From assembly GCF_037126465.1 (NCBI RefSeq), contig NC_088208.1:39718685-39782684 (forward strand): 64,000 nucleotides of DNA, written 5' to 3'. A program made the translations under genes and the position numbers. Below the pieces are notes generated by a model. It was given only the letters and a program-made list of their open reading frames with translations, had not been told where the DNA came from and did not search any database. Below are positions 50,718 through 62,778 of this stretch, piece by piece. The stretch's first letter is position 1. Each line of letters begins with the position of its first letter. Source of the DNA: Ornithodoros turicata (Eukaryota; Arthropoda; Arachnida; Ixodida; Argasidae).

Positions 50718-50996
50718 TAATGGCTGTGTTCGTTTATTGGACTCGAGCAACTCAAGAGTGCTCGAAAGTCGAGTGAGTCGACTCAGGGTGGACGAAAATA
50801 TCGCGGCGTGACTCTTGTGACGTCATCCGTGTTGAAGTGACTCCCGTTCTAAAATTCGAGGATTCAACACTAGAGGTGATCGAGAGTCGACTCCCAGCGA
50901 CTTTCCTTTCGCTAGAGTCGATGACGTACGATGACTCTCATACGTCACACCCCGACTCGTGGGTGGCGCGAGTTGAACAGACGAACACAGCCATTA
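50718..50996. mobile_element. MITE with ~16-bp terminal inverted repeats
   Basis: TAATGGCTGTGTTCGT at the left is the reverse complement of ACGAACACAGCCATTA at the right, with weaker pairing further in (…GGACTCGAG / …GCGCGAGTT). The interior is dense in GAGTCG/CGACTC. TA or TAA-type flanks would suit PIF/Harbinger or Tc1-like elements; I cannot decide. Confidence 0.65.
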
Positions 50997-51799
50997 ATAT
51001 AATTTATAGTAAATTGCTCGAGGGTTGTTTGTCGCACTGATATGGCGTTTTCGTGACATACAAAACGGAGGCGGCGACATAACGTGTCAATATTTTTTCC
51101 TTTAAAGTTATAGCTTTGTAGAGCCAACCATCGTGTAGGTCCGTCCGTAGCTTTAAGAGGGCCACGTGACACTCACCATGTGACCAAAAATGTGCCACAC
51201 TCGATGGCCCTATAAAGCTACGCGTTTGGCATACACACACATGCATTAGGTGGCACAACGTCGACAGCCATGTAGGTCCGTCCGTATCAGTTGTGAAGAG
51301 AGAGAGAGAAGAAGGAAAAACTTACAATGGCATCGAAACAAGTACGTGCGCCCGACCGCCCTATGACCTCCCCTATGAAGGTACCACATCTAAATGCTTT
51401 TGGCAGATTATCCAAAGATATGGCAGATTATCCACTTTTTACAGCTAATCTCCTCGAATCGAAGGTGGCGACATCTCAGCAACTGAGCTGGCGACTTCTT
51501 TTTTTTCTTTTTATCGACCCATTCCAATTCCCACGAACGTGCACACCAGTTATTAATTCTTAGACGTCTGACCAGAACGACTGAATCATTGAAGACTGTG
51601 ACCCGACTCTTATTATCAACTATTGCAAAATAACAATCATCTTAATTGAATTGAAGAAAAAAGGTTACTGGATTGCATGGCTGTGCTTAGCGAGCGGTCG
51701 CAGACGACTCTAACGACATAAAACCTGTGGCTACAAGTGGCTGCTTTCTTGTCTCAAGGTGTGTATTGCCGTGCCGTCGTGAGGGCCATTAACGGTACG

Positions 51800-52110
51800 T
51801 ACATTTGTTCAAGTAATGAGTAGGCCTTCTGCATATGAGTACCCGATTGGGTTCTTCAAACATTCCTGTGTATAGCCAACACGCTCTTGAAGTCTTGGAC
51901 GTCTTGGACGGTAGCAATGTGAGTGAGGTAAGCATAAAGTCCCTGAATGTTCCCAATCCAGGGACTTTAGGTAAGCATAGCTTGGGCACCGCGTGTCGAA
52001 GATTTCCAGCGCACGTGAAAATAACCCCAGGTGGTCGAAATTATCCGCAGTCCTACCCTGCGGCACGTGCAGCAGGTCGCCACACTATAGGCTGACACAC
52101 CTTACGTGCA
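51800..52110 (+). mobile_element. SINE (family 2), 5' part degraded
   Basis: CCCCAGGTGGTCGAAATTAT, CCGCAGTCCTACCCTGC and CAGCAGGTCGCCACA match the body at 34.6 kb. The tRNA-like head is not clear. Confidence 0.6.
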
Positions 52111-52501
52111 AACTTACTCCATTTACCGTATATTTCTAGTATTGTCGCTTCTTGCTTGGAGAGTCAGTGACAATAGAAACGAGTATTTGGCATATAGGTG
52201 AACCGGTCTGTACTATTCAACTCAATAACCGTTACATCTTGCTGCCCGCTACTACAGAGGTATTGAGAACCATCGAACAGAGGTGTACACGTTGTGGAGT
52301 AACTTTGCAGATATTTACGGACATCGCGATTCTCCGATGATTTTCCCACGACAGAATTGCCTAATCGTCTTTGGCTAATCTTTGCCTAATCGTCCACAAA
52401 CGCTATTTACTGTTTGGGAAGGTCCTTATCTGTCCGCATCATCGGACCGTAACAGCGCAAACGTACAAGAACTGCCAAGGTCTTCAAGTTGTCGTTCGAA
52501 G

Positions 52502-52565
52502 ATGATCAGAGCGGCGGTCCCTCTCCTGTTGATATTATTCACCGTTTGAACATCGCAGACAGCAG
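52502..52565 (+). pseudogene. broken signal-peptide exon of the secreted two-cysteine family
   Basis: ATG at 52502 starts a hydrophobic leader that ends in GCAG then a GTGAG donor, phase 1 and 64 nt, like the first exons of B and C. It has an in-frame TGA at 52547-52549 inside the leader, so a protein from this start would be cut short. Possible later exon remnant at 53.24 kb. Confidence 0.5.
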
Positions 52566-53241
52566 GTGAGATTGTCGTTTTGTCGTCCGCGATATGTAGA
52601 TTGAAATGGGATTAGAATTCATTGTGCATTTGGTGCGAGGGCTGCTGCATATCAACTGAGACGGAACACAAGCAGAAAGTGTATGGAGCACGGGTCGTTT
52701 TTTTGTGCGCTCTCGTAACACAGGGACAAACTGACATTTTCAGACAAAACCTATCTAAGCTGTATAACAGCTACCCCGAATCGATTTATTCTGCACCGGG
52801 TGAGACGTGGCATTCTATACATATTATCCCATAGACTTTTTAACTCTAACACAACGAAAAGCACGGTGGTACTGCATCGAGGAGGATATTTCAACGCACG
52901 TGATCGTTTGAGGATTAAAAAGCAGAATGGCTTTTAACGAGGATTGTCTCCCATTCTACTATCTCACTTTTGCCCGAAATCCCCTATTAAAGAATTAATT
53001 AATTAATGAGAATTAGTCGCTTAGTACTTACATTTTCTCTCCGAGAGAATGTCCCACCTTGCTGTATAACCCATCTTCTAAAACGGTATATATGCTGCTC
53101 TTATAGCTTTTTTAAAGAATCTGGAGCAGCGATGAAAAGCACCCTGTATATTGAGAATGACGAGATGCTTTTTCCCTACAATATTTGATAATACACCACT
53201 TATGGAAAGTTCCGTAAAAGTATGTAGAACATGGGAACAGA

Positions 53242-53430
53242 ATGGAAGCAAACTACTGTAACGTAGTTGTTGGTAACATTTCCCTCAGCATGGAGCGCTT
53301 TAGGTGCATACGGACTCAGGGAAACGGCATCATTTCGGTGGAACGGCTCGCCGTAAATAGTAATGTTATTTTGAATTCCGTTAGGCCAATGGGACTCTTC
53401 CACTACATTTCGGAGTACATCACTGCTTAG
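53242..53430 (+). pseudogene. possible C-terminal exon remnant of the same family
   Basis: An open frame of 62 codons includes GNISLSMERFRC and IISVERLAVNSNVILN, which follow the strand pattern of the region after the Asp-Trp in proteins B and C. It ends early (…ISEYITA, stop TAG) and no matching middle exon was found between it and the broken leader at 52.5 kb. Weak similarity by eye only. Confidence 0.3.
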
Positions 53431-53528
53431 GCTTCTTGGGATTCATATTTACTTATTTCTGTAACACTTATCTATCTTATCTACCCGCAGTATTTCGGGC
53501 TTCCGTGCACTTCAGGTAAAAATACGCT

Positions 53529-55200
53529 ATGCAGAAGTGGACCGTCCTCGTGACACTCGTAGGTCTCCTGACAGCGAGTTTGACTCGAAATGAAGGTAAG
53601 GTATACTACTCAGATGAATCTCTCCGTACCTGTAAGAGGGCATACATGTAATTTTTTCCATTAACAAACAAATAAATAATATTAATTCGTATGTGTAATG
53701 CAATATAAATGAATTACGGTTGTTACAGTAGACACTACATAACAGCGTGCGAGTATACAGTAACGAATCTTATGCAGGGCATCACGTTAGTAATACGTGC
53801 AACGCCTTCGCGTATGCGATGTGTGTGTGCGGAATAGTCAATCGAGCAGTTCTTTTAATAGTAAATCGACACGGAAGAGCAAGGGGATGACGTTCAGGTT
53901 TCTAAGTCCTCACTCAGGTCACTAAGCAGGCCGTCAGCGTAATTCAGCTTACGAAAGCATTGCGATCAATCAGTATCGCGACAAGCAGCGAAACCGGTAA
54001 ATGGCGCACGAAAAACGGCGTCTTCAGCATTCAGCCTGCAGCAACACGCGAATATGCGTGTCGCAGGTTGTTTCATAGAAGCGACCAACCGCACATTTAT
54101 CTTCACGTAGTCTTCCAGGAACGCACCCACTGCCTTGACGTCATTCGGCCATTTGGTAACATATTAGGTTGTTATGTAGCACACACTTATATCCTGGTAA
54201 CTGCGTAGGTCAAACTCACCGGCGCCGCCGTAACTCAGCCCTGGAGAACCTCGTGTGCGGTGGCCAAGAGCGGCTGACAAACACTCTCAACTTTCTGGCT
54301 ATGATGGGGCGTAGTTCCCTCTCAAGACCCCTTCCTTTGCCACTGTCGACAAACATTGGACCTTTCCTGGCGAGCAACGCTACAATCGAGGGTCTCGACT
54401 CTGTGACCATTCCAAGACCTGCGTCCACCGAATGTAGTGCTACGGATGCTTTCGTTGTGGTTCCCCTGCGCCTCACCAACGTCACAGCTACTGTCGACTG
54501 GATCATGCGTGGAGGTCCAGTTCTGTCCATGGAACCGTCGAGGTCAGTGCTGGATTTCAGATGGCGTAATGGATCTGCTTTCAATGAAAAGGTGCCGCGT
54601 GCAGAAACGCAGGGTTCGGAACCGTTATCTTTTTTGTTCAGTCCGGGTTCAGGTTCAGGTACATTGGTTCGGTTCGGGTTCAGCTCCGCAGCAGTGGAAA
54701 ATATCACTTCGGACCGGTTCGAACCGGTTAGAAAAGCGAATTTTAAGCAGATTACCATGGGTTAAAAGCAAGCACATCCTTATGGTTCCCAAACAACACA
54801 GCAGCCGCCAAAGCGTTTTTGTCTTTGCAATTGTTGGAGCTAAGAAGTCCTTCTCTAACCCAGGAGGCGTTAACCTGGTCTCCCAGTTAGGTAGTGCTAT
54901 TCACAAGTGTGTCTTGCTCTCCTTTCTTGCAGTGGAACCTTCGCGATGTCCTTGGGCCAAATCGACTTGGATATCGGAGTGACCATCCCACGTGGCAGCT
55001 CCGCGATAACGGTTACATCCGTCCATATATCGGACATCAGAGACGTTGTGTACGAGATGCGCGTCACGGGACCTCGACCACGCCCTGCGACAACGTGGCT
55101 CCGAAGTCGAGGGCTGTCCCCACCAGAAGCAGCCGTGCTCAGAACTCTTATCCGCAGTGGACTCCAGCGAGCCATAAACAGCAGCGTTCTACCAATCTAG
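53529..55200 (+). CDS. secreted two-cysteine family protein B
   Basis: Three exons join in phase: 53529-53595 (signal peptide, phase-1 GTAAGG donor), 54209-54542 (acceptor TGCGTAG, phase-2 GTCAGT donor) and 54933-55200 (acceptor TTTCTTGCAG, stop TAG). The product is 222 residues. After the leader comes a basic THRRRRN stretch, a furin-type site, then Cys39 and Cys98 (59 apart) and Asp-Trp at 119-120. SLGQIDLDIG aligns with TMDSIDLDLG of protein C. It probably is secreted and proteolytically trimmed. The continuous frame through 54543-54766 is intron read-through and is not used. Fold guess: TULIP/JHBP or mite group 7 allergen-like; function unknown. Confidence 0.75.
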
Positions 55201-55680
55201 TGTGCGCGGCACTTGTACCGTATTACTTGTGTTGGAGCATACAACATATACGTCATTATGATGACGATGATGATGATAGGAGGTATTTCTCCGCCTTCGC
55301 ATTTGTTTTGCTGTTCACACGAAGGACCAGTTGAAGGATTTAGCTTCAGACTCAAGTTGCGCGTATTAGGGGTGTACGACCTATATCTTATCGAGATTAA
55401 ACTGATTGGCAGCACTCCACAGTTTTCCATATGCTTTTTAAAAATATTTTTTTTCTTTTGCGTTGTTCGGGAAGACCCGCAAGTACGTGTTGTACACTAT
55501 TACACTGGAAGAATCGTCCTGACGAAATGTCAAAAACGTTTCCACAAGTATATACAGAGATCTAGAAAGAGCAGGTACGTGAATGTACTCTTTTTCGCCG
55601 TTGTTCATTCTTAACACCCGAGGGTTTTGTGATACAGCCACAGCGATTTCCCGAGACCTCGTAGAGAGAGACCGAGAATA
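55201..55680. other. no gene seen
   Basis: Short (GATGAT)-type run near 55258-55277; no AATAAA immediately after gene B. Confidence 0.4.
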
Positions 55681-55689
55681 TCGTAGAGA

Positions 55690-56505
55690 GGTGGAGTGGA
55701 ATTCGAGGGGAACAATGCCCGGACATATCCATCTGGAAAGTCTACCGGAAACCTGCCCAGCCAGCTGTCGGATTTGATTGAAGAATGGCAGTTGATGAAC
55801 AGTAGACAGGCAGAAGGCAGGTTGATCAACCAATCAGGGTGATCTCCGGTCGTCGGAGACTTCAACGTGGACGTTTCACTGGCCAAGAACACCATTTTCT
55901 GAAGTTTTTTTTTTTTAAATTCCACGTGAGCGCTATGAGCGGCGTACAGACGTGGACCGATGGAGAGAGGACAGCAGGAAGGACTGGGAGACACCGAGGG
56001 GATTAGTATGAGTCCTGGGCCGACTTCAGGGGGAACTGTGCCGACATTCGTCTGGAAAGTCTTCGGAAAACCCAGGGAAGACCTCAGAGAGCACAGCTGG
56101 TGACAGGATTCGAACCCGCGTCACCTCCAAGTCTCGGCGCGGAAAGCGATCACCTTAACCACTATGCCACGGGAGCTGGTATTTTGCTAAGAGATATGTG
56201 CGAACAAGTGGTGGTGGTGGTCGAGGTCGTGATGGTGAAGAGGCTCGCCGTTGTCGGCCTCACAGACCGAACAACTGGACCGTCCGCTGTGCACCGACAT
56301 CCGCCAACCCACAACTATAGACATGGCTCATGCATAGACTTGGTGTTCGAGAACAGCTCCCTCGTTCAGGAAACCACTCATCTCGCCAACCATATCAGCG
56401 ACCACAAATCACGCTTAAAGAAATTTGTCTACGCATTTTCATCCGGCCTCATTTCACCACACGCACAGTTGACGCTGAATTTCGCGTTACACGAGTCGTA
56501 ACCGT
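55690..56505 (+). mobile_element. LINE endonuclease remnant split by a SINE
   Basis: VVGDFNVDVSL at about 55850-55882 is the GDFN motif of LINE apurinic-type endonucleases, and GSCIDLVFENSS followed by ISDHKSRL at about 56325-56415 is the endonuclease C-terminal IDL...SDHK pair. They are separated by the SINE at about 55906-56180. Stops break the frame. No reverse transcriptase follows. Confidence 0.5.
55906..56180 (-). mobile_element. tRNA-derived SINE (family 1), full head and poly(A)-type tail
   Basis: On the minus strand it starts ACCAGCTCCCGTGGCATAGT, has box B GGTTCGAATCC (plus 56106-56116), then CGGCACAGTTCCCCCTGAAG, and ends in an A-run (plus-strand T-run at about 55906-55917). Confidence 0.75.
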
Positions 56506-57277
56506 CCCGTAATTTTTTTTTTAGACGATGAATACTTTATCTGCGAGACTCCAACCAAGCTCTGAAGTTTAGGGATCTCCGTGAAGCGAAGTGAAACTTG
56601 GTTCCTTTATAATCGTTGCTCTTTCGTTACCGTTTCTCTTTATCTTGATCCTTCTTCAGATTCTAATTTTTTACCGTCATTTTTCCTTCGATCTCAAGCG
56701 GTCGTTAGAAAGTCAGCGATAAATGCCCAAACAACACTGAATATCCTCTGGATGTACGAATAATGTCCTAACGGATTCGTACGTCCGAAGGACATTCTGA
56801 GGATATCCATCGGACGTACGAATGCGTTAGGACGGTATTCGTACATCCAGAGGATATTCGGTGTTGTTGGGGTGGGGAAATCGGGTGTATATTTCTGGGA
56901 AGTGCCCGGTCTCCATATTTTTCTTTTCCATCCATCCAGTACGTGCCTCCAGCCAATTTGTCATTCCTCGAGCCTCTCTAACGCGTGCTCTTTCACGGCG
57001 AGAAACTGACCACTCACGACCGCACAGCTGTATCAACAACCCTTTCCTCTGCAGGAATTCACCGTTGCAATTGCATAATTTGACAGCTTAGTTTCAAGTC
57101 CAGAATGATAGCTGGTCTTGCAATGTGCCGTCTTGTGGGAGACCCTGGTGAGCCACGCATCCGGAGCACTCCACCGAACTTTTTTGCTTCGTTTTCTTTT
57201 CTTTTTTTTTTTTTTGCTCAAGTGTGTTCTTCGCACAGGTGTGTCAAGCACTCGTTCAGTCCTCGGGAGATTTACCA
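56506..57277. other. no gene seen; short palindromic duplications
   Basis: AATATCCTCTGGATGTACGAA at about 56740-56761 recurs inverted at about 56836-56860, and TCGTACGTCCGA/TCGGACGTACGA lie between them, giving a foldback of about 120 bp. Confidence 0.45.
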
Positions 57278-58451
57278 ATGAAATGGAGGACGTTGCTGCT
57301 CGTTTCCTTCCTGGTCACATCTGTTTGCAGAGCAGGTACGGCTGAACGGAAGCGTGTAGTTTTCTTTTACCGAGTCCGCGTGTGTCGGCAATTACAAGGA
57401 GAGAGAGAGAGATGTAGAAAGAGGGGAAAGCAAAATAAATTTACTAGTTATCCTTAATGGATAAAGTGAAATTTAACATTTTGGCTGTTCGGCGTCGCAT
57501 GACTTTTTCTGAAGTCATTGCGTCCGATATCGTTCTATATTTGTCCAAGCCGCGGTGGCGTCTTTCGTCTCCTGAAAAATAAAACATCGAAGCATTGAAG
57601 TATACGTTTCGAGAAGATCCAAGGTCAGGCAACGGTACAAGTTGCGAGACAGGGCTCTGGGCAAGGGTCGCCGATGTCTCGAATAATGGACTTCTGGGCG
57701 ATTAGCGATTTTGAAGGGTAACGATTGGGATTCGATGTTCGATAAAAAGCCGTAAAACACCAATATGGTTGCACATTTCACAAGCAAGGTGCTTCCAGTT
57801 ACGCTATAAGCTCTCGTTCTGTATTCTTCAGGAAAAGCGCACTACCGGTCCAACCGCAGGCGTCGCCAGGCACGTATCATCTGCAAAGGTGCCGATAGCT
57901 TTACCACTCTCTTCACCGACGTCATCAACTTTAACCGCGATGCAATCGAAGCGTCGCAACCATTTGTCATCGGTGACGGAGAAAATCTCGCGTTGATCTC
58001 CCTCTTGAACGGAAGACTCTTCAACCTTCACACCATAACAGTCAGGGACACCTTCGAAGTGGAATGCAACGACACGCACATGAACCTCGTCTTCAAGATA
58101 CGCATCCTACGGCCTGTCCTTATCTACGACTGGGCCGGACCTCTTGGAGGTGTCACAGACGTGAAAGGTACACTAAAGATCACGATGGACAGTATTGATC
58201 TGGACCTGGGGCTGCACACTGCAAGAAACAAGCGAAAAATCCCCGGAAAACCGATTGTGACATTCGCTAAAGTCACAAACGTATCAAGGTTGCGGTTGGA
58301 GTTTCAAGGCCTACCACCTGTGACTTCGGGTCTTACGGCAGGACTGATGGTCTTGCACGGATTGATGCCCTCTGTACAGGAGGAACTGTTCGCAAACTTG
58401 CTCGAACGGGCGATTCGGAGGTACGTAGCTAATAACGAACTTCCTCTGTGA
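57278..58451 (+). CDS. secreted two-cysteine family protein C
   Basis: Two exons: 57278-57335 (signal peptide MKWRTLLLVSFLVTSVCRA, phase-1 GTACGG donor) and 57832-58451 (acceptor ATTCTTCAG, stop TGA). The product is 225 residues. SNRRRRQAR at 26-34 is a strong furin-type site just before Cys37. Cys98 is 61 residues later and Asp-Trp is at 119-120. The second half alternates short amphipathic strands with a C-terminal helix ending NNELPL. It has only the phase-1 intron; the phase-2 intron of B is absent. Expected route: secretion and pro-region removal. Function unknown; a lipid-binding TULIP-type fold is a guess from the pattern. Confidence 0.82.
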
Positions 58452-58456
58452 AGAAC

Positions 58457-58462
58457 AATAAA
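58457..58462 (+). terminator. poly(A) signal of secreted protein C gene
   Basis: AATAAA six bases after the stop codon. Confidence 0.7.
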
Positions 58463-60480
58463 GTGGTACATGTAAAACCATCTTGCGTATCCAGTCGTGG
58501 TCAACTTTTCATAAGCCACGGACCAGGTCATGCCATGGGTGGTGGGGTGGGGTGGATGGGGTGGAGACCTACTCTCTCGTCCTTTGTCCTCCCCTTTCGG
58601 CTTCATCCTTACCCTCAGTTCTCGACCAATCAGCCCCGTCTCCTCTATAGTCTTATAGTGTTCGCTATCTCTTCTCAGTTTTCGTACCGTCCATGGCAAA
58701 TACGTAATGCACTGTGGAGTTCGTGGGTAGAACTGTTACTACTAGGTACTTTACCTCCTCTTGGGGTATATACGTGCCACAGATGAGAGCAAGGCGTTGA
58801 AGCGAAATCTGGGGGACAACGGGGCCACATTGGATTGCTTGGCACAGCATGCAATTTCCTTCCTAATTGCGATGTTTTCGTGTACCTGCGCCTGAATATA
58901 TCGTTGCGTCGAGTGACACTGACAACCCCCCTTATGCCGATTTTGCATAAGAAAGTGGCTGAATTCCCTTATGACACCATTGGTGATATCTTCTCGTGGC
59001 GTTATATTATGTGAACAATGTAACTTAAAACTGAGATCGCTCATGGTTTTGCGTTGATCCATCAACATTTCAACGGTCTGGGTGCTGGAGGGTGTTTTTT
59101 TTTTCGGATCTTATCGTATTATTCTGAAGCGTCACACCATGAATTATGCATTGACATTGAATAAGGAGGTCAGTCGTGTCGCATTCACCGATAATTGGTT
59201 TTCAGGGAATGCATCAACCCAGCTTAATGGAATGGACATTTAAAGTATTCTTTGCTGTTGTCACACGATTAGCATGATCGATCGCAGCTGCGCTAATACT
59301 TCCAGGCTCATTCAATTTAGCTTCATTGATCTTTCTCCATTGCGACAGACGCCAATCTAAGCGGCATTAGATTATGCTTTGGACGAACGTCTAACAGTAC
59401 CATGGATTTCACTTTAAATAACAGGGCTTTGCAAGGGAGTTGCAAATGATTCCTCTCCGAAAGGTACACATTTCGATGTACCTGCTATATTCACGCTAAT
59501 CTTTCGGTAATCTTAACATAGTCTTACTGTGCCTCTACACACAACCTGTTGGAACGGAGCAGAGCAGTTATTTTCGATTTGGTCCACACGTCAAGCGTCC
59601 TGGAACAGCTGGTCGCACCAGCGCGACCTACGTTTCCATTTTTTTCTTTCTATTTCTATTCTGTTCTATTCGATCTGGACCTGGCATGAAACTCCTCTGG
59701 GCAAAAGCATACGACTGCACCTGAAGCAGGTAAGGGCAGGTTTTCGATTTCGCTTTGTCAGTACATAGCATTTTGAATCAAAGCTTTAAGCTGTCGTCAG
59801 GTATAGTGGCACCACGGAAGGTTGCCATAGAGCTTCCATCCGATCTTTTCAACTAGAGGAGGTAATACTACCGCACACACACGGGGCCCGCATGAACAAA
59901 AAAAAAAAGAGAAAAGAAAAAAGAACAAGACTAGAATTAAATTAGGTAGCTTCGATTGATACGAATTGAGGTCCGTCGCTGTATTTGGTGTCGTGCCTGT
60001 GGTGTTGGTGTCTTCGTGTCGTGTCGTTATACGTGTTTCCCTCAAGCTCAGGGTTTTACTTGCTATGGATCTCCACAGCAAGCCGCGACTCTTTCAGTTC
60101 TCTCATGTATTTGCTCCATGGTCTTTTGAACTCAGGGTACGCGTACAGGGATGTCCCTCACAGTCCCCTTACGAGCTCTGGAATATAGCCTCTGGTCTCA
60201 ATAATTTTGTTTTTTCAATCAATGGCAAATGTTGTCGACATCTCACCGAAGCCTACTAACTTTAGCGATACGTAGACAAGGCGCGTTGCTGCAGTGGCGG
60301 TTGTATCTATATTAAGGCGGCTTCCGAAAATGAGAGGGCACCGCCCCATCACATATCCTTTCCTCTCTCCCACGTTTTCCCTTTGACACTTTGTTTACGA
60401 TCTCTGTGCTTCTTGTATTACATTTTGTAAGCAGCACCTGCCACACCCCATTGTCATACTTGACTTTTTCTTTTTTTTTC
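58463..60480. other. no gene supported; spacer before gene D
   Basis: Two kb with only short frames. A pyrimidine-rich TTTTTTTTCAG acceptor at about 60470-60481 suggests that gene D has a 5' UTR exon somewhere in this spacer. Confidence 0.4.
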
Positions 60481-60494
60481 AGGCAAACTTTAAT

Positions 60495-62448
60495 ATGGGC
60501 CTCAGACACGCAGTGTGCACTTGCATACTCTTCCTGCTAACGCACAGCAAGGCAAGATCATTCGACACCTGGAGCACCAGCGAGGGCTATCAACACGATG
60601 TCGACCCGTTGATTATTCATAGGGTTCGCCGACAGGGCAAATTGCTCTGCCTCGGCGGCGCCTTGGTTACGACTGTCGTGAACGAAATCTTGAACGCAAA
60701 CCGTGAACGCATCCGTGCAAGCGAACCCATCTACCTGGGAGGAGTTCAGAATCTTGGTATCCTCATATTGAAAAACGGCAGAGCAAAGCAGGTACTTGGG
60801 ACTTTCATTACCTACTCGTAAGGATGCCCTGCAATGCATTCAAATATGTCTTCACTTTTACCTGCAGTACTCATGAACGGTGTCGGATAGCTTTCGGGAA
60901 CAATAAATTTTTCCAGACGTTTTTGTAAATTCAATTGCAAAATGGCGAGATCCCGTTCAGCAAGAGTATTTTGCACAGTCGTTCCTAATGGGTAGCTTGA
61001 TGAATCAAACAGAGTCTGGGGCTGTCCTAAACGCGGAAGTCAATATATATTTTCTATAAGTTCTCTTACCCATTGATACTCAGGGCCAATTAAGCTCAGA
61101 AACGCGAAATAAACTGCACAAACAAGGAACAATTCTTCCGCTTGCGACAAGTCAACAAGATGGCGACGATGACAAATTAGAGTGCGTGCTTTCCTACAAG
61201 AACGCCACGTGACAGATTTTTCAGAATCCCGCTCAAAGACGCGGTAAACACCAGAAACGCAAGGTTCATTTTAAATAATAGTTTAGTGTCTCTGTGGGTG
61301 GCCGCGTGGTGGTTTTGTTTGTCGGTTCCCGTCACGCCGTTGCTTCGCCTTTTCGATGATTGCCTCATTTCGCGTGCTGAAGCGGCACTGCGAGTGTTTT
61401 TGTACGTCTCTACGCAGGTACACACCGCCTTTTTCAATGGTGAGATAGACGTGAACTGCACGGACAAGTTCTGGATCAAGCTCGTCTTTCCAGTAGGAAT
61501 GAGGAATCCGGACGTGATATTTGACTGGACCATGCCTGGAGGACTCATCGGTGGAGAAATGAAAGCGAACTTTGAGTTATTCGGTGCCAACGTTGTTCTT
61601 CTCGTGCCGAAAGTTCGAAACGCTACCGTTAAACCCGTGATAGACGATGTTGACTTCTGGTCCACACAGGGCTTTAAAGTTAGTGCTTCTTATCTGTGAC
61701 GTAGTGGTGACTGTTACCGTAGTGACAAATTGTTAAAGGAGCACTGAAGTGACCCTCATTTTTTTCTTTTTTTCGCTGCAGCGTGTTCTGCAACGAATAG
61801 AATGAGGTCTTGCAAAAGAATTACGAGTGCAGGTGACGTACAAAGCGAGAACGACCTCTGTTCTGCACACCTTCCGCCCGTGGAAAGAGCGTATCTGAGG
61901 ACGAGGGAATATCGTGACGTAACGTGGTCCCCGGCACGTGACTCGTGACGTAGGCGCCAGAGCTCACGCAGGAATAAGCGGCACGTGAGTGGTGAAGAAA
62001 GAAACAAAGAAAAAAAAAGCACGTGGACTTCCCTACGTCACGCGAGGATCGTGTCGGCCGTCCGCCACTGCTTTCTCCGACTGTTTTTATAAATCTGATT
62101 GCGCAGTTATAATACATCGCGGGGCGAAAATACTTCAATAAATTATATTTTTAATTTATATTTAAATGGTGGGTCATGAGCAGCTTGACGAACGAGACAG
62201 GGTTTCCAGCCATGTCAAAGGTCAACCTCATTGCTCCTTTAAACTTTGCCACTACCGTGAACTGCTGCCTTATAACAATGATCCCTTTGCAGGTTGCATT
62301 TACAGGGTTGGGACCGGCGACTGCTGCGCTTTCTACGGGGTTCGGCGCGGCATACAGAGTTGTTCCGATGCCCATTCTTCAGTTCTTCAAAGTGCTCATG
62401 AAAAGACTTATGCAGCAGTTTCTTGACGATAATCCACTTCCATTCTAA
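60495..62448 (+). CDS. secreted two-cysteine family protein D
   Basis: Three exons in phase 0: 60495-60791 (donor GTACTT), 61418-61678 (acceptor TACGCAG, donor GTTAGT) and 62293-62448 (acceptor CTTTGCAG, stop TAA). The product is 237 residues. A hydrophobic leader (about 1-20) is followed by an acidic pro-region, HRVRRQG (furin-type) at 42-48, Cys52 and Cys113 (61 apart) and Asp-Trp at 135-136. It ends FLDDNPLPF. Unlike B and C, the leader and mature N terminus share one exon and both introns are phase 0, so intron positions differ among the paralogues. The upstream TTTTTTCAG implies a 5' UTR intron. Function unknown. Confidence 0.8.
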
Positions 62449-62778
62449 CGTGAACCGTCTGGACTATTCACATGCTCGATGTCTCCATTCAAAAGTGCCG
62501 ATGTGTAACGGACACGTTTTCGAACAGTTTCCACTCCGACTAGCTCCACATCTTGCTCTATCACCTAACGAGGCGTGTCAACGAAAGGATACCGTCACAC
62601 GTATAGAACCAGGGCGACGAAAGCGAGCGCTGATTCTATGGTTGGGCAACTTGAAACACGGCAGTCGTCAAAAAAAGCCAGACAGCGGTAGGAATTCAAT
62701 TGTTCGTCGATTTTAGCAGGCGCTTTGACGCTTGTGCTGGGTCCGTCGTCAGCTTCAGCCCCAGTACATTTACTTTCC
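62449..62778. other. no gene seen
   Basis: 3' flank of gene D; no canonical AATAAA close to the stop. Confidence 0.4.

Noticed and set aside
54216..54758. 180-codon minus-strand frame
   Set aside because: Antisense shadow of gene B exon 2; no domain.
54169..54765. Continuous 198-codon plus-strand frame
   Set aside because: Its first ~13 codons are intronic and everything after 54542 is intron with low-complexity GGTTCAG repeats; the spliced gene B model keeps family homology.
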